Positions 1-6,613 of a stretch of DNA of 6,724 nt are shown in pieces. Within the stretch, counting starts at the first letter, position 1. Each line of letters opens with the position of its first letter. The position numbers and the translations under genes are program-made. The notes beneath the pieces were generated by a model, which was not told where the DNA came from, made no database searches, and worked only from the letters and a program-made list of their open reading frames with translations. The DNA is taken from assembly GCA_030453005.1 (NCBI GenBank), contig JAKDLE010000162.1, positions 1 through 6,724 on the forward strand. Direction: 5' to 3'. This DNA comes from Pseudonocardia sp. (GTDB lineage Bacteria; Actinomycetota; Actinomycetes; Mycobacteriales; Pseudonocardiaceae).

Positions 1-728
1 GTGCCCATGACCTCGGTGGAGCACTCGTAGCCGTACCGGGCGGAGCGGCTGTTGTCGATCACGCCGAGCGCGCCGCCCGCGAAGCGGAGCACCACCACGG
101 CGGTGTCGATGTCGCCCAGCGCCGCGAACGCGGGATCGGTCGCCGCGCCGTGCGCGTGCACCTCGACCACCTCGCCGACCAGCCAGCGGGCCACGTCCAG
201 GTCGTGCACGGTGACGTCGAGGAAGAACCCGCCCGACCCGGTCAGGAACGCCGGGTCGGGCGGTGTCATGTCGCGCAGCGAGGTGCGGAACAGGGTGACC
301 TCGCCCAGCTCGCCCGCGTGGATCCGTCCGGCGGCGGCCACCCAGTCGGGGTCGGACCGGCGGTGGAACCCGACCTGGAACACCACGCCCGCCGCCTCGA
401 CGGCGCCGAGGGTGGCCAGCGTCGTGGCGCGGTCCAGCGAGATCGGCTTCTCGCAGAACACGTGCCGCCCCGCCGCGGCGGCGGCCGCCGTGAGCTCGGC
501 GTGGGTGCCGGTGGGCGTCGCGACCGCCACGGCGTCGACCCGGTCGAGCAGTTCGTCGTAGGAGGCCGTCCACGGCACCTCGAACTCCGCGCCGACGGCC
601 CGGGCCGCGGCGGGGTCCGCGTCGTACACGCACCCCAGCCGGGCCGCCGCGCACCGCCCCGACAGCGCGGCGGCGTGGATGCGGCCCATCCGCCCCAGCC
701 CGGCCAGACCGATGCCGACGCGCGTCAT
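1..728 (-). CDS. Second Gfo/Idh/MocA oxidoreductase, inositol 2-dehydrogenase-like (3' end missing)
   Basis: The frame is open from an ATG at 728-726 to the left edge, giving 242 complete codons; family members run to roughly 335-345 residues, so about 95 C-terminal residues lie outside. The N-terminal Rossmann fold starts with GLAGLGRMG (residues 7-15, the NAD(P)-binding glycine motif). FCEKP at 91-95 holds the conserved lysine (K94). GFHRRSDPDW at 120-129 and DVTVHDLDVARWL at 171-183 match the inositol dehydrogenase pattern; D171 and H175 sit where the catalytic Asp and His of IolG lie. The family oxidises a sugar or cyclitol hydroxyl with NAD(P)+. The start overlaps the iolH stop by 4 bases (ATGA), so translation is probably coupled. 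The region between the EKP lysine and the HD motif differs clearly from the iolG gene at 1585-2619, so this is a paralogue rather than a recent duplicate. It may act on myo-, scyllo- or chiro-inositol or an inosose; the exact substrate cannot be read from sequence. Confidence 0.9.
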   Translation of the reverse strand, partial: MTRVGIGLAGLGRMGRIHAAALSGRCAAARLGCVYDADPAAARAVGAEFEVPWTASYDELLDRVDAVAVATPTGTHAELTAAAAAAGRHVFCEKPISLDRATTLATLGAVEAAGVVFQVGFHRRSDPDWVAAAGRIHAGELGEVTLFRTSLRDMTPPDPAFLTGSGGFFLDVTVHDLDVARWLVGEVVEVHAHGAATDPAFAALGDIDTAVVVLRFAGGALGVIDNSRSARYGYECSTEVMG

Positions 729-1588
729 CGAGCCAACTCCGCGGTGACCCGCTCCAGCATCCGCCGGTGGATGTCGTCGGCGCACTCCTCCCACCCGAAC
801 ACGCACACGGTGGCGATACCGTCGAACCCCATGTCACGCAGCGTCGAGAAGAACTCGTCCCAGGCGAGCTCGCCGTGCCCGATCTCGCTGTGCTGGTGGA
901 CGCGGACGTCCGCGCCGGGCGGGTTGACGATGTAGCGGTTGCCCACGTTCGCCCGGTGGTTGTAGCAGTCCGCGATGTGCACGTGCGCGAGCTTGGAACC
1001 GGCGTAGCGCAGCATCCGGCCCACGTCGCCCACCCCGTCGGAGAGGTGGAAGGCGTGCGGTGCGCAGAAGACGTAGTTCACCCAGTCCCTGTCGAGCCCG
1101 CGGATGATCTGCACCGCGTCGTCGTTGGTCTCGGAGAAGTCGTAGGGGTGGGCCTCGATGTTCAACCCGATCCCGTGGCCCTCGAACACGGGGATGAGCT
1201 CCTCCATCGACCGGTAGAAGGCGTGCTCGGAGCGGCGGGCGTCGCTCGGGTCGCCGGAGAGCTCGGAGTTGACGACCGGGCACTCCAGGTCGGCGGCGAT
1301 CTCCAACAGGCGCCGCCAGTTGCGCACCTGGGATGTGCGTTCCTGCTCGTCGGGGCTCGACCAGTCGAACACCGGGACCAGCGTCGCGATCCGCACACCC
1401 GTCTCCGCGCAGGCCTTGCGGACCTCGGCGATCGCCGCGCGGTCGGCCTTGGGGTAGCGGTGCCAGAAGAACCAGTCGGGCCGCGGCGAGAGCTCCAGGT
1501 GCTCGTAGCCCAGCTCCGCGGCCTTGCGCACCTCGTCGGCCACCGACAGCTCGGCGTGGTACATCGCCGGGTCGAGCGCGATGGTCAC
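725..1588 (-). CDS. iolH: IolH-type TIM-barrel protein of inositol catabolism (sugar phosphate isomerase/epimerase family)
   Basis: This is a 287-residue protein of the xylose-isomerase-like TIM-barrel superfamily that includes IolE, IolH and IolI. Features that I associate with IolH are the start MTIALDPAMY, GYEHLELSPRPDW (residues 28-40), the segment NIEAHPYDF (143-151), NYVFCAPHAFHL (171-182), HVHIADCYNHRA (202-213), VNPPGADVRVHQH (221-233) and VCVFGWEE (261-268). E145, H147, H178, H205, H231, H233 and E267 are candidate metal or substrate ligands by family analogy. The biochemical role of IolH is not well established; an inosose isomerisation or related step is an inference. Two in-frame GTG codons (1591-1589 and 1588-1586) could start translation. 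I prefer 1588 because it gives the family-like N terminus and a 4-base GTGA overlap with the iolG stop. A GGGAG Shine-Dalgarno lies at 1601-1597. The gene sits directly after iolG, an order I recall from corynebacterial inositol clusters. Confidence 0.9.
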   Translation of the reverse strand: MTIALDPAMYHAELSVADEVRKAAELGYEHLELSPRPDWFFWHRYPKADRAAIAEVRKACAETGVRIATLVPVFDWSSPDEQERTSQVRNWRRLLEIAADLECPVVNSELSGDPSDARRSEHAFYRSMEELIPVFEGHGIGLNIEAHPYDFSETNDDAVQIIRGLDRDWVNYVFCAPHAFHLSDGVGDVGRMLRYAGSKLAHVHIADCYNHRANVGNRYIVNPPGADVRVHQHSEIGHGELAWDEFFSTLRDMGFDGIATVCVFGWEECADDIHRRMLERVTAELAR

Positions 1589-2619
1589 CACCGGGTCTCC
1601 CGGGAGGGATCGGACTTGTAGAGGTCGGGCTTGTCGCGCAGGGTCACGGGCTCACGCGCGCCGGAGCGCAGCGCGGCCAGCCCGGCGTCGCACACGACCG
1701 TGGCCGCGTAGCCGTCCCAGGCGCTCGGGCCGGTGGAGGTGCCTGCGGTGGCGGCTCCGATCCAGGCCTGGAACTCGGTGTCGAACGCCCGGGAGAACCG
1801 CTCCCGCCAGTCGGCGGGAACCCGCCCGGAGAAGTGGCCTGCCTTCTTGACGATCGCGCCCGCGCTCTCCGACAGCTCGACGGTGCCGTCCTCGCAGACG
1901 ATCTCGCCCCGGATGTCGTAGGCGAACCCGGAGTTGACCGACGCCTCGACGTCGACGAGCACGCCGCTGCTCATCTCGAGCAGCACGAGCAGCGGGTCGT
2001 TGAAGCCCGGACGCGCTTTGCTGGAGACGCGCGGCTTGAGCACGGTGACCGCGGCGATCTCGTCGTCGAACAGCCAGCGGGCCGTGTCGATGTCGTGCAC
2101 CGTCGAGTCGTTGATGATCATGTCGCTGGTGAAGAAGTCCGGTACCGACGGGTTGCGGTGCGAGGCGTGCATCATCAGGGGGAGACCGATGCCGCCCCCG
2201 ACGATGGTCGACTTCACGGCGTTGTACTGCGCGTCGTAGCGGCGCATGAAGCCGACCATCACGAGCCGCCGTCCCGCCGCCACCTCCGCGTCGACGATGC
2301 GCGAGCACGCCTCCTCCGTGGTGGCCAGCGGCTTCTCACAGAACACCTGCTTGTCCGCCGCGACGGCGGCCAGCACGTACTCCTCGTGGGTGGGTCCCCA
2401 GGAGGTGACGACGACGGCGTCGACCCCCGGGTCCGCGATGAGCTCGGCGCCGCTCGCGTGGAGCCCCGCGTCGGGGAGGTCGTCCGCGACCGTCCGGGCC
2501 CGGTCGAGATCGACGTCGGTGACCGCGGCGACGCGGGCCCCCGACAGGACGTGGGTCAACCGCCGGATGTGGTCCTGGCCGATCATGCCCACGCCGATGA
2601 CGCCGACGTTGAGTGTCAC
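1585..2619 (-). CDS. iolG: Inositol 2-dehydrogenase, Gfo/Idh/MocA family
   Basis: This 344-residue NAD-dependent dehydrogenase is predicted to oxidise myo-inositol at C2 to scyllo-inosose (2-keto-myo-inositol), the first step of inositol breakdown in the cytoplasm. The Rossmann glycine motif is at residues 6-14 (G9, G11, G14), the FCEKP motif with K96 at 93-97, VGFMRRYDAQY at 122-132, and NDSTVHDIDTARWL at 170-183, where D171 and H175 align with the catalytic Asp and His of characterised IolG. A C-terminal GPSAWDGYAA segment is also typical of actinobacterial members as I remember them. The open frame continues upstream to 2997, but that part lies inside the ABC ATPase gene on the same strand. 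The real start is the GTG at 2619-2617, preceded by an AAGGG Shine-Dalgarno with 8-base spacing, and it puts the Rossmann fold at the N terminus. A related enzyme acting on another cyclitol cannot be excluded. Confidence 0.92.
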   Translation of the reverse strand: MTLNVGVIGVGMIGQDHIRRLTHVLSGARVAAVTDVDLDRARTVADDLPDAGLHASGAELIADPGVDAVVVTSWGPTHEEYVLAAVAADKQVFCEKPLATTEEACSRIVDAEVAAGRRLVMVGFMRRYDAQYNAVKSTIVGGGIGLPLMMHASHRNPSVPDFFTSDMIINDSTVHDIDTARWLFDDEIAAVTVLKPRVSSKARPGFNDPLLVLLEMSSGVLVDVEASVNSGFAYDIRGEIVCEDGTVELSESAGAIVKKAGHFSGRVPADWRERFSRAFDTEFQAWIGAATAGTSTGPSAWDGYAATVVCDAGLAALRSGAREPVTLRDKPDLYKSDPSRETRW

Positions 2620-2627
2620 GCTGCGAT

Positions 2628-2634
2628 CCCTTCT
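2628..2634 (-). promoter_or_regulatory. Shine-Dalgarno site that fixes the iolG start
   Basis: The minus strand reads AGAAGGG here, 8 bases ahead of the GTG at 2619-2617. It is the best ribosome-binding match in the spacer and supports the GTG start over any upstream in-frame codon, all of which lie inside the neighbouring ATPase gene. Confidence 0.75.
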
Positions 2635-2666
2635 GGTGTGCTGCGTCTGTCCTGTGGCCGTCGCGT

Positions 2667-2681
2667 GGGCGGGGTCCGCCC
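2667..2681 (-). other. Small GC stem-loop after the ATPase gene
   Basis: Immediately after the ATPase stop codon (TAG, 2684-2682) the transcript can form a perfect 6-base-pair stem: GGGCGG at 2681-2676 with CCGCCC at 2672-2667, closing a 3-base loop (ACC). No U-rich run follows, so it does not look like a full intrinsic terminator, and co-directional iolG starts only 48 bases later. It could modestly protect or attenuate the mRNA, or be chance in GC-rich DNA. The rest of the 62-base spacer (2620-2681) holds only the iolG ribosome-binding site. Confidence 0.35.
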
Positions 2682-3497
2682 CTAGCGCTTGAGCTCGTGC
2701 GACAGCTCGGCCAGCTCCTGGCCGCCCGCCATCTCCGCGGTGAGCTCGTCGAGGGTCACCTCGGAGCGCTGCTTGTCGAGCACGCGGCGGCCCAGCTTCA
2801 AGATGATGAAGTGGTCGCCGACCATGTAGGCGTGGTGCGGGTTGTGCGTGATGAACACGACGCCCAGACCGGCGTCGCGCGCGGCCGCGGTGTACTTGAG
2901 CACCACCCCGGACTGCTTGACGCCCAGCGCGGCCGTCGGCTCGTCGAGGATCAGCACCCGCGCGCCGAAGTGCACGGCGCGGGCGATCGCGACGCACTGG
3001 CGCTGCCCGCCCGACAGCGTCCCGATCGGCTGGTTGATGTCCTTGACCGTGATGCCCATCTTCTTCAGCTCGGCGTCGGCGATCTTGCGCATGCCCGCGA
3101 TGTCGAGCGGGGCGAGGGGATAGGTGCCCTTGCGCAGCTCGGAGCCGAGGAAGAAGTTGCGCCAGACCTCCATCAGCGGGACGACGGCGAGGTCCTGGTA
3201 GACCGTCGCGATCCCGCGGTCGAGTGACTCACGCGGCGAGCGGAAGTGGGTCTCCACGCCGTCGACCTTCAGGGTGCCCGCGGTGTGCGGGTGCAACCCA
3301 GAGATGATCTTGATCAGCGTCGACTTCCCGGCGCCGTTGTCCCCGAGGACGCAGGCCACCTCGCCCGCCGCGACCCGCAGGTCCACACCCTCCAGTGCGG
3401 TGATGGCGCCGTAGGACTTCCCGACCCCGTTCATCTCGATCAGTGTGGTGCCGCGCTCGAGGTCGGTGGCGGCGTGCTCCGCGATCGTGTCGGTCAT
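2682..3497 (-). CDS. Sugar/cyclitol ABC importer, single-domain ATP-binding protein
   Basis: This 271-residue ATPase would power uptake through the adjacent permease. Walker A is GDNGAGKST (residues 52-60, K58), the Q-loop glutamine is Q101, the ABC signature is LSGGQRQ (161-167), Walker B is VLILDE (181-186, D185 and E186), and the switch histidine is H218 in ITHN. It has one nucleotide-binding domain, like the fructose importer ATPase FrcA, and unlike RbsA, XylG or the Caulobacter inositol ATPase IatA, which carry two fused domains of about 500 residues; it therefore probably works as a homodimer. All catalytic motifs are intact. The ATG start at 3497-3495 follows the permease stop by 7 bases, with a purine-rich Shine-Dalgarno (GAGGAAG, 3514-3508) inside the permease 3' end. 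Neighbours point to inositol or another cyclitol as substrate, but this is inferred from context alone. Confidence 0.93.
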   Translation of the reverse strand: MTDTIAEHAATDLERGTTLIEMNGVGKSYGAITALEGVDLRVAAGEVACVLGDNGAGKSTLIKIISGLHPHTAGTLKVDGVETHFRSPRESLDRGIATVYQDLAVVPLMEVWRNFFLGSELRKGTYPLAPLDIAGMRKIADAELKKMGITVKDINQPIGTLSGGQRQCVAIARAVHFGARVLILDEPTAALGVKQSGVVLKYTAAARDAGLGVVFITHNPHHAYMVGDHFIILKLGRRVLDKQRSEVTLDELTAEMAGGQELAELSHELKR

Positions 3498-3504
3498 GGC
3501 GTGT

Positions 3505-4569
3505 TCACTTCCTCTGCGTCGCGTAGTTGCGGACGTACAGGTTGACCAGCACCGCGAGCAGCAGCATCCCGCCGAGGAAGGCGAAGAACCAGCTCGCGTC
3601 CCAGCCGGCGTAGACGATGCCCTGGGTGGTCATGCCGAAGATGGTGGCGCCGATCGCCGAGCCGACGGCGGAGCCGTAGCCGCCCGTGAGCAGGGCACCG
3701 CCGACGACGGCGGCGATGATGTAGAGGAACTCGTTGCCCACGCCCTGGCCGGACTGCACCGTGGAGAAGGAGAACAGCAGGTGCTGGCCGTAGAACCAGG
3801 CCAGGAACGCGACGCCCATGAACAGGCCGATCTTGACCTTCATGACGGGGACGCCGACCGCGCGGGCGCTGGCCGCGTTGCCGCCCGAGGCGTAGATCCA
3901 GTTGCCGACCCGGGTGCGCAGCAGGATCCAGCTGGCCAGCAGCACGAAGAAGATCCACCACAGGACGGTGACCCGGACGGTCACCCCCCCGAGGGCGAAC
4001 TCGGAGGCGAAGACGGCCTGCGCGGAGGCGAACCCGTCGAGGTCGGAGACACTGGGCGTGGCCACCGCGCCGGTGACCAGGCGGGTGACGCCGAGGTTCA
4101 GGCCCTGCAGGATGAAGAACATGCTCAGCGTGATGAGGAAGCTGGGGACCCCCGTCCGCACCACCAGGTAGCCGTTGGCGAAGCCGATCGCCAGCATGAT
4201 CGCGAGGCTGGTGACCGCTCCCACCCACATGTTCGCGCTGAACTCATACGAGATCATCGCCGAGGCCAGCGCCGCGGTCACCACCGAGACGCCCGCGGAC
4301 AGGTCGAACTCCCCGCCGATCATGAGCAGCGAGACGCCGACCGCGACGATGCCGATCGTCGAGCTCGCGTAGAGGACCGTCGACAGCGCCGGGAGGGTCC
4401 GGAACGGCTCGGCCACCACGAAGAAGAAGATGAAGATCGCGACGGCCGCCGCGAAGGCGCCGAGCTCCGGTCGCGCGAGGAGTCGCGCCATCAGTGGCTT
4501 CTGCGGGCGTGTGGGCTCGTCGGTCGTCGGGGGAGGTGGGGACGGCTCCGTCGCCACGGTTGTGCTCAT
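3505..4569 (-). CDS. Sugar/cyclitol ABC importer, membrane permease (RbsC/FrcC type)
   Basis: This is a 354-residue integral membrane protein of the branched-chain/ribose-type permease family (BPD_transp_2). After a proline-rich cytoplasmic tail (about 1-33), hydrophobic segments appear at roughly 36-53, 62-84, 95-108, 115-132, 142-162, 198-217, 247-266, 282-316 (probably two helices or a re-entrant pair) and 326-345. The family motif GGEFDLSAG is at 85-93, and GGNAASARAVGVPV at 229-242 resembles the cytoplasmic coupling loop that contacts the ATPase. It probably forms a homodimer with two copies of the ATPase encoded downstream and receives substrate from the upstream lipoprotein. The ATG at 4569-4567 has a GGAG Shine-Dalgarno at 4579-4576 with 6-base spacing. 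Length and motifs are complete. Sequence does not fix the substrate. Confidence 0.93.
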   Translation of the reverse strand: MSTTVATEPSPPPPTTDEPTRPQKPLMARLLARPELGAFAAAVAIFIFFFVVAEPFRTLPALSTVLYASSTIGIVAVGVSLLMIGGEFDLSAGVSVVTAALASAMISYEFSANMWVGAVTSLAIMLAIGFANGYLVVRTGVPSFLITLSMFFILQGLNLGVTRLVTGAVATPSVSDLDGFASAQAVFASEFALGGVTVRVTVLWWIFFVLLASWILLRTRVGNWIYASGGNAASARAVGVPVMKVKIGLFMGVAFLAWFYGQHLLFSFSTVQSGQGVGNEFLYIIAAVVGGALLTGGYGSAVGSAIGATIFGMTTQGIVYAGWDASWFFAFLGGMLLLAVLVNLYVRNYATQRK

Positions 4570-4632
4570 TGCATGCTCCAGGGTCGGGCGGTCGGTGGGG
4601 GGGCACGCGCACCCGCTACCCCCCCCCGGGGG
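4570..4632 (-). other. 63-base spacer between binding protein and permease genes
   Basis: Apart from the stem-loop described separately and the permease ribosome-binding site at 4579-4576, this spacer is strongly strand-biased. On the plus strand it has runs of nine C (4619-4627), five G (4628-4632) and seven G (4597-4603). I see no promoter-like AT-rich hexamers, and no reading frame. Confidence 0.6.
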
Positions 4633-4642
4633 CTAGCGGGTG
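4610..4642 (-). other. Strong intercistronic stem-loop overlapping the binding-protein stop codon
   Basis: A perfect 9-base inverted repeat pairs CACCCGCTA (minus strand, 4642-4634) with TAGCGGGTG (4618-4610). Inside it, five C (4632-4628) can pair with five G (4623-4619), leaving one bulged G (4633) and a GGGG loop (4627-4624). The 5' arm contains the last two sense codons of the binding-protein gene and most of its TAG stop (4635-4633). No U-run follows, so it is not a standard intrinsic terminator. Stem-loops at the binding protein/permease junction are known in importer operons to stabilise the upstream mRNA or reduce read-through, giving more binding protein than permease; that role is inferred here. 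Confidence 0.65.
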
Positions 4643-5631
4643 TTGTTATGGGCGTTTGGCAGGATGCGCGCGATGTTGGTCTCGTCGACGAACGAGGGGC
4701 CGGTCAGGACCGGTCCCCCGCCGCCGATGTCGTTGCCGTTGGTCAGGTACATCCACAGCGACTGCACGGCCATGTAGCCCTGGACGTAGGGCTGCTGGTC
4801 GATCGAGAACGTGATGTCGCCGTCCTGGATCCGCTGCGCCACCTCCGCGTTGAGGTCGAACGTGACGACCTGCGCCTGGCTGCCGGTGTCACCCTTGGCC
4901 TCCAGTGCGGCGAGCGCGATGGGCGCGCCGAGGGTGACGATGTGGGTGATCGACGGGTCCTGCTGGAGCTTGGCGCCGATGGTGGCGCGCACCGAGGGCA
5001 GGTCCTCGCCGTCGACGTTGAGCACCTCGCTGTTGCCCGAACCGGCTGCGACGCCGTCGCAACGGGCCGCCAGGGCCACCGAGCCCTGCTCCTGGACGAT
5101 GCAGATCGTCTTGGTGCCGCCGTTCTCGGCGATCCGCTCCCCGGCGGTGCGGCCCGCGAGGGTCTCGTCGGAGCCGAAGTACATCATCGCGCCGTACTGC
5201 TCGTACTGCTCGATGCCGGAGTTGAACGCGACGACCGGGATCCCGGCGCCCTCGGCCGCCTGCAGCGACGGGCCGACCGCGTCGGCGTAGGCGAGGGTCA
5301 CGGCCAGGCCGTCCACGCGGGTGTCCACGGCGTTCTGCACGAGCGTGGCCTGTTCGGGCGCCTCGGGACTGTTCGCGTAGCGCAGCTCCACGTTCAGCGC
5401 CTGCGCCGCGTCCTCCGCGCCCGCTCGGATCTTGTCCCAGAACGTGTCGCCGGGTGCCTCGTGGGTGACCATCGCGATCGCGTACCGCTCGGTGTCGACC
5501 GAGCCTCCGGTGCCGCCGCCGCCGCCGCCTGCCTCCTCCTGGGCGCCGCCCTGGCTGCTGCATCCCGCCAGGGTGATCGCCAGCGCGGCGGCGAGGGCGA
5601 GGCCGCGCAGCGTCTTCCGGGTACTCGTCAT
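4633..5631 (-). CDS. Sugar/cyclitol ABC importer, substrate-binding lipoprotein (Peripla_BP_4-like)
   Basis: This 332-residue protein carries a lipoprotein signal: basic N terminus (MTSTRK), a hydrophobic stretch at about 8-22 and the lipobox LAGC (21-24), with C24 as the lipidated cysteine. A glycine-rich linker (about 28-44) follows, then a two-lobed periplasmic-binding-protein type I fold from about residue 49, beginning YAIAMVTHEAPGDTFWDKIR. Later segments such as VDGLAVTLAY, GIPVVAFNSG and FSIDQQPYVQGYMAVQSL are typical of sugar-binding proteins of this class, the last lining the hinge and ligand site in relatives. It would be tethered outside the membrane and deliver ligand to the permease. 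The ATG at 5631-5629 overlaps the upstream stop by 4 bases (ATGA), with a good Shine-Dalgarno (AGAGGA, 5644-5639). Its placement among inositol genes suggests an inositol-type ligand, not proven by sequence. Confidence 0.92.
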   Translation of the reverse strand: MTSTRKTLRGLALAAALAITLAGCSSQGGAQEEAGGGGGGTGGSVDTERYAIAMVTHEAPGDTFWDKIRAGAEDAAQALNVELRYANSPEAPEQATLVQNAVDTRVDGLAVTLAYADAVGPSLQAAEGAGIPVVAFNSGIEQYEQYGAMMYFGSDETLAGRTAGERIAENGGTKTICIVQEQGSVALAARCDGVAAGSGNSEVLNVDGEDLPSVRATIGAKLQQDPSITHIVTLGAPIALAALEAKGDTGSQAQVVTFDLNAEVAQRIQDGDITFSIDQQPYVQGYMAVQSLWMYLTNGNDIGGGGPVLTGPSFVDETNIARILPNAHNNTR

Positions 5632-6611
5632 CGAGCGTTCCTCTCATCGGTGGTGCTCGGGGGCGTGCGGGTGGGTCGGTAGGGCCAGCGCCGGACCGGG
5701 CCGAGACCGCAGCCGGCGAAGTAGCCGGCCGTCCGTGCGCCGATCGGGAGCGGGATGTGCGGCTCGACGGGGTAGAGGTCCTGCTCGACGACGGTGAACA
5801 GGTCGGTGTCGAGCGCGGCGAGCGCGTCGAGCAGGGGCGGCATCGCGGGGATGCCGTAGGGCGGCTCGCACATGACGCCCAGCGGTACGGCCTCGGCCAG
5901 CGAGAGGTTCTCCTCGTGCACGCGCCGACGCACCTCGGGATCGACCTGCTTGAGGTGCACGTACCGGATGCGCTCCGGGAAGCGCTCGACGATGGCGATG
6001 TTGTCGCCGTCGCAGTAGGAGATGTGCCCGGTGTCCAGGCACAGGTTGACGAACTCGGGATCGGTGTCGGCGAGGAACCGCTCGACCCGGACCTGGGTGT
6101 CGACGTGCGTGTCGGCGTGCGGGTGGAACACGAGGTCGACGCCGAACTCCTCGAACAGGATCCGCCCGAGCCGGTCGTAGCCGGTGGTCAGGTTCTTCCA
6201 CTGCTCGGGGTCGATGTCCCGCGCTGATTCTCCTGGGCTCTCCACCAGCCGCCCACCGTGCATGTCGGTGTACTGCTCGGGCAGCAGCACCAGGTGGCGC
6301 CCGCCCATCGCGGTGAGCAGCCGGGCCTCCTGCGAGCACGCCGCGACCGCCTCGTCGAGCGCGTCGGCGCCGCGGTGCAGCCCGGCGAAGATCGTGCCGC
6401 CGCACAGCCGCAGTGCGCGGGCCGCCAACTCGTCGCGCAGCTGCACCGGGTCCTGCGGGAGGAACCCGGACGGTCCGAGCTCCGTCCAGGAGTAGCCCGC
6501 CTGCGCGATCTCGTCGAGGTACTGCCGCCACCCGACCTGGTGGGGGTCGGCGGGGAACCACACGCCCCACGAGTCGGGGGCGGTGCCGAGGGTGAGCCGG
6601 TCGAGAGCCAT
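5628..6611 (-). CDS. TIM-barrel sugar isomerase/dehydratase, IolE-like
   Basis: This 327-residue protein belongs to the xylose-isomerase-like TIM-barrel superfamily (sugar phosphate isomerase/epimerase, IolE/IolI group). The start GTAPDSWGVWF (residues 9-19) and YSWTELGPSGFLPQDP (40-55) mark the first strands. Candidate metal and acid-base residues by family analogy are H163 and H165 (FHPHADTH), D193 and H196 (CLDTGHI), H219 (YVHLKQV) and E276 (VVEQD). Family knowledge and position right after mmsA suggest a step from inosose, most likely dehydration (IolE role) or isomerisation, in the cytoplasm. The match to Bacillus-type IolE is distant, so I give no symbol. Residues from about 304 form a proline/arginine-rich C-terminal tail (GPVRRWPYRPTRTPP) that looks like an extension beyond the barrel. 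The ATG at 6611-6609 lies 2 bases after the mmsA stop and lacks a clear Shine-Dalgarno, so translation is probably coupled to mmsA. Confidence 0.82.
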   Translation of the reverse strand: MALDRLTLGTAPDSWGVWFPADPHQVGWRQYLDEIAQAGYSWTELGPSGFLPQDPVQLRDELAARALRLCGGTIFAGLHRGADALDEAVAACSQEARLLTAMGGRHLVLLPEQYTDMHGGRLVESPGESARDIDPEQWKNLTTGYDRLGRILFEEFGVDLVFHPHADTHVDTQVRVERFLADTDPEFVNLCLDTGHISYCDGDNIAIVERFPERIRYVHLKQVDPEVRRRVHEENLSLAEAVPLGVMCEPPYGIPAMPPLLDALAALDTDLFTVVEQDLYPVEPHIPLPIGARTAGYFAGCGLGPVRRWPYRPTRTPPSTTDERNAR

Positions 6612-6613
6612 GA

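Noticed and set aside
767..1621. A 284-codon plus-strand open frame
   Set aside because: It lies opposite iolH, has low-complexity Val/Gly/Asp/His-rich composition and no family features.
1333..2685. A 450-codon plus-strand open frame
   Set aside because: It is antisense to iolG and the start of iolH and shows the same repetitive composition with no recognisable domain.
2620..2997. N-terminal extension of the iolG frame up to 2997
   Set aside because: It would overlap the same-strand ATPase gene by over 300 bases, its translation is Arg-rich noise, and a good Shine-Dalgarno marks the GTG at 2619.
4619..4632. The C9/G5 run as a phase-variation tract
   Set aside because: It begins just past the stop codon, so a length change would not shift any reading frame; a sequencing error in the homopolymer is also possible.
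4610..4642. Reading the stem-loop as a rho-independent terminator ending the operon
   Set aside because: No U-run follows the stem, and co-directional permease and ATPase genes of the same importer continue directly downstream.
3445..5682. A 745-codon plus-strand open frame opposite the importer genes
   Set aside because: Its translation is low-complexity, rich in Arg, Gly, Asp, His and Val without domain motifs, and it is antisense to three well-supported genes. It is the usual mirror frame in GC-rich DNA.
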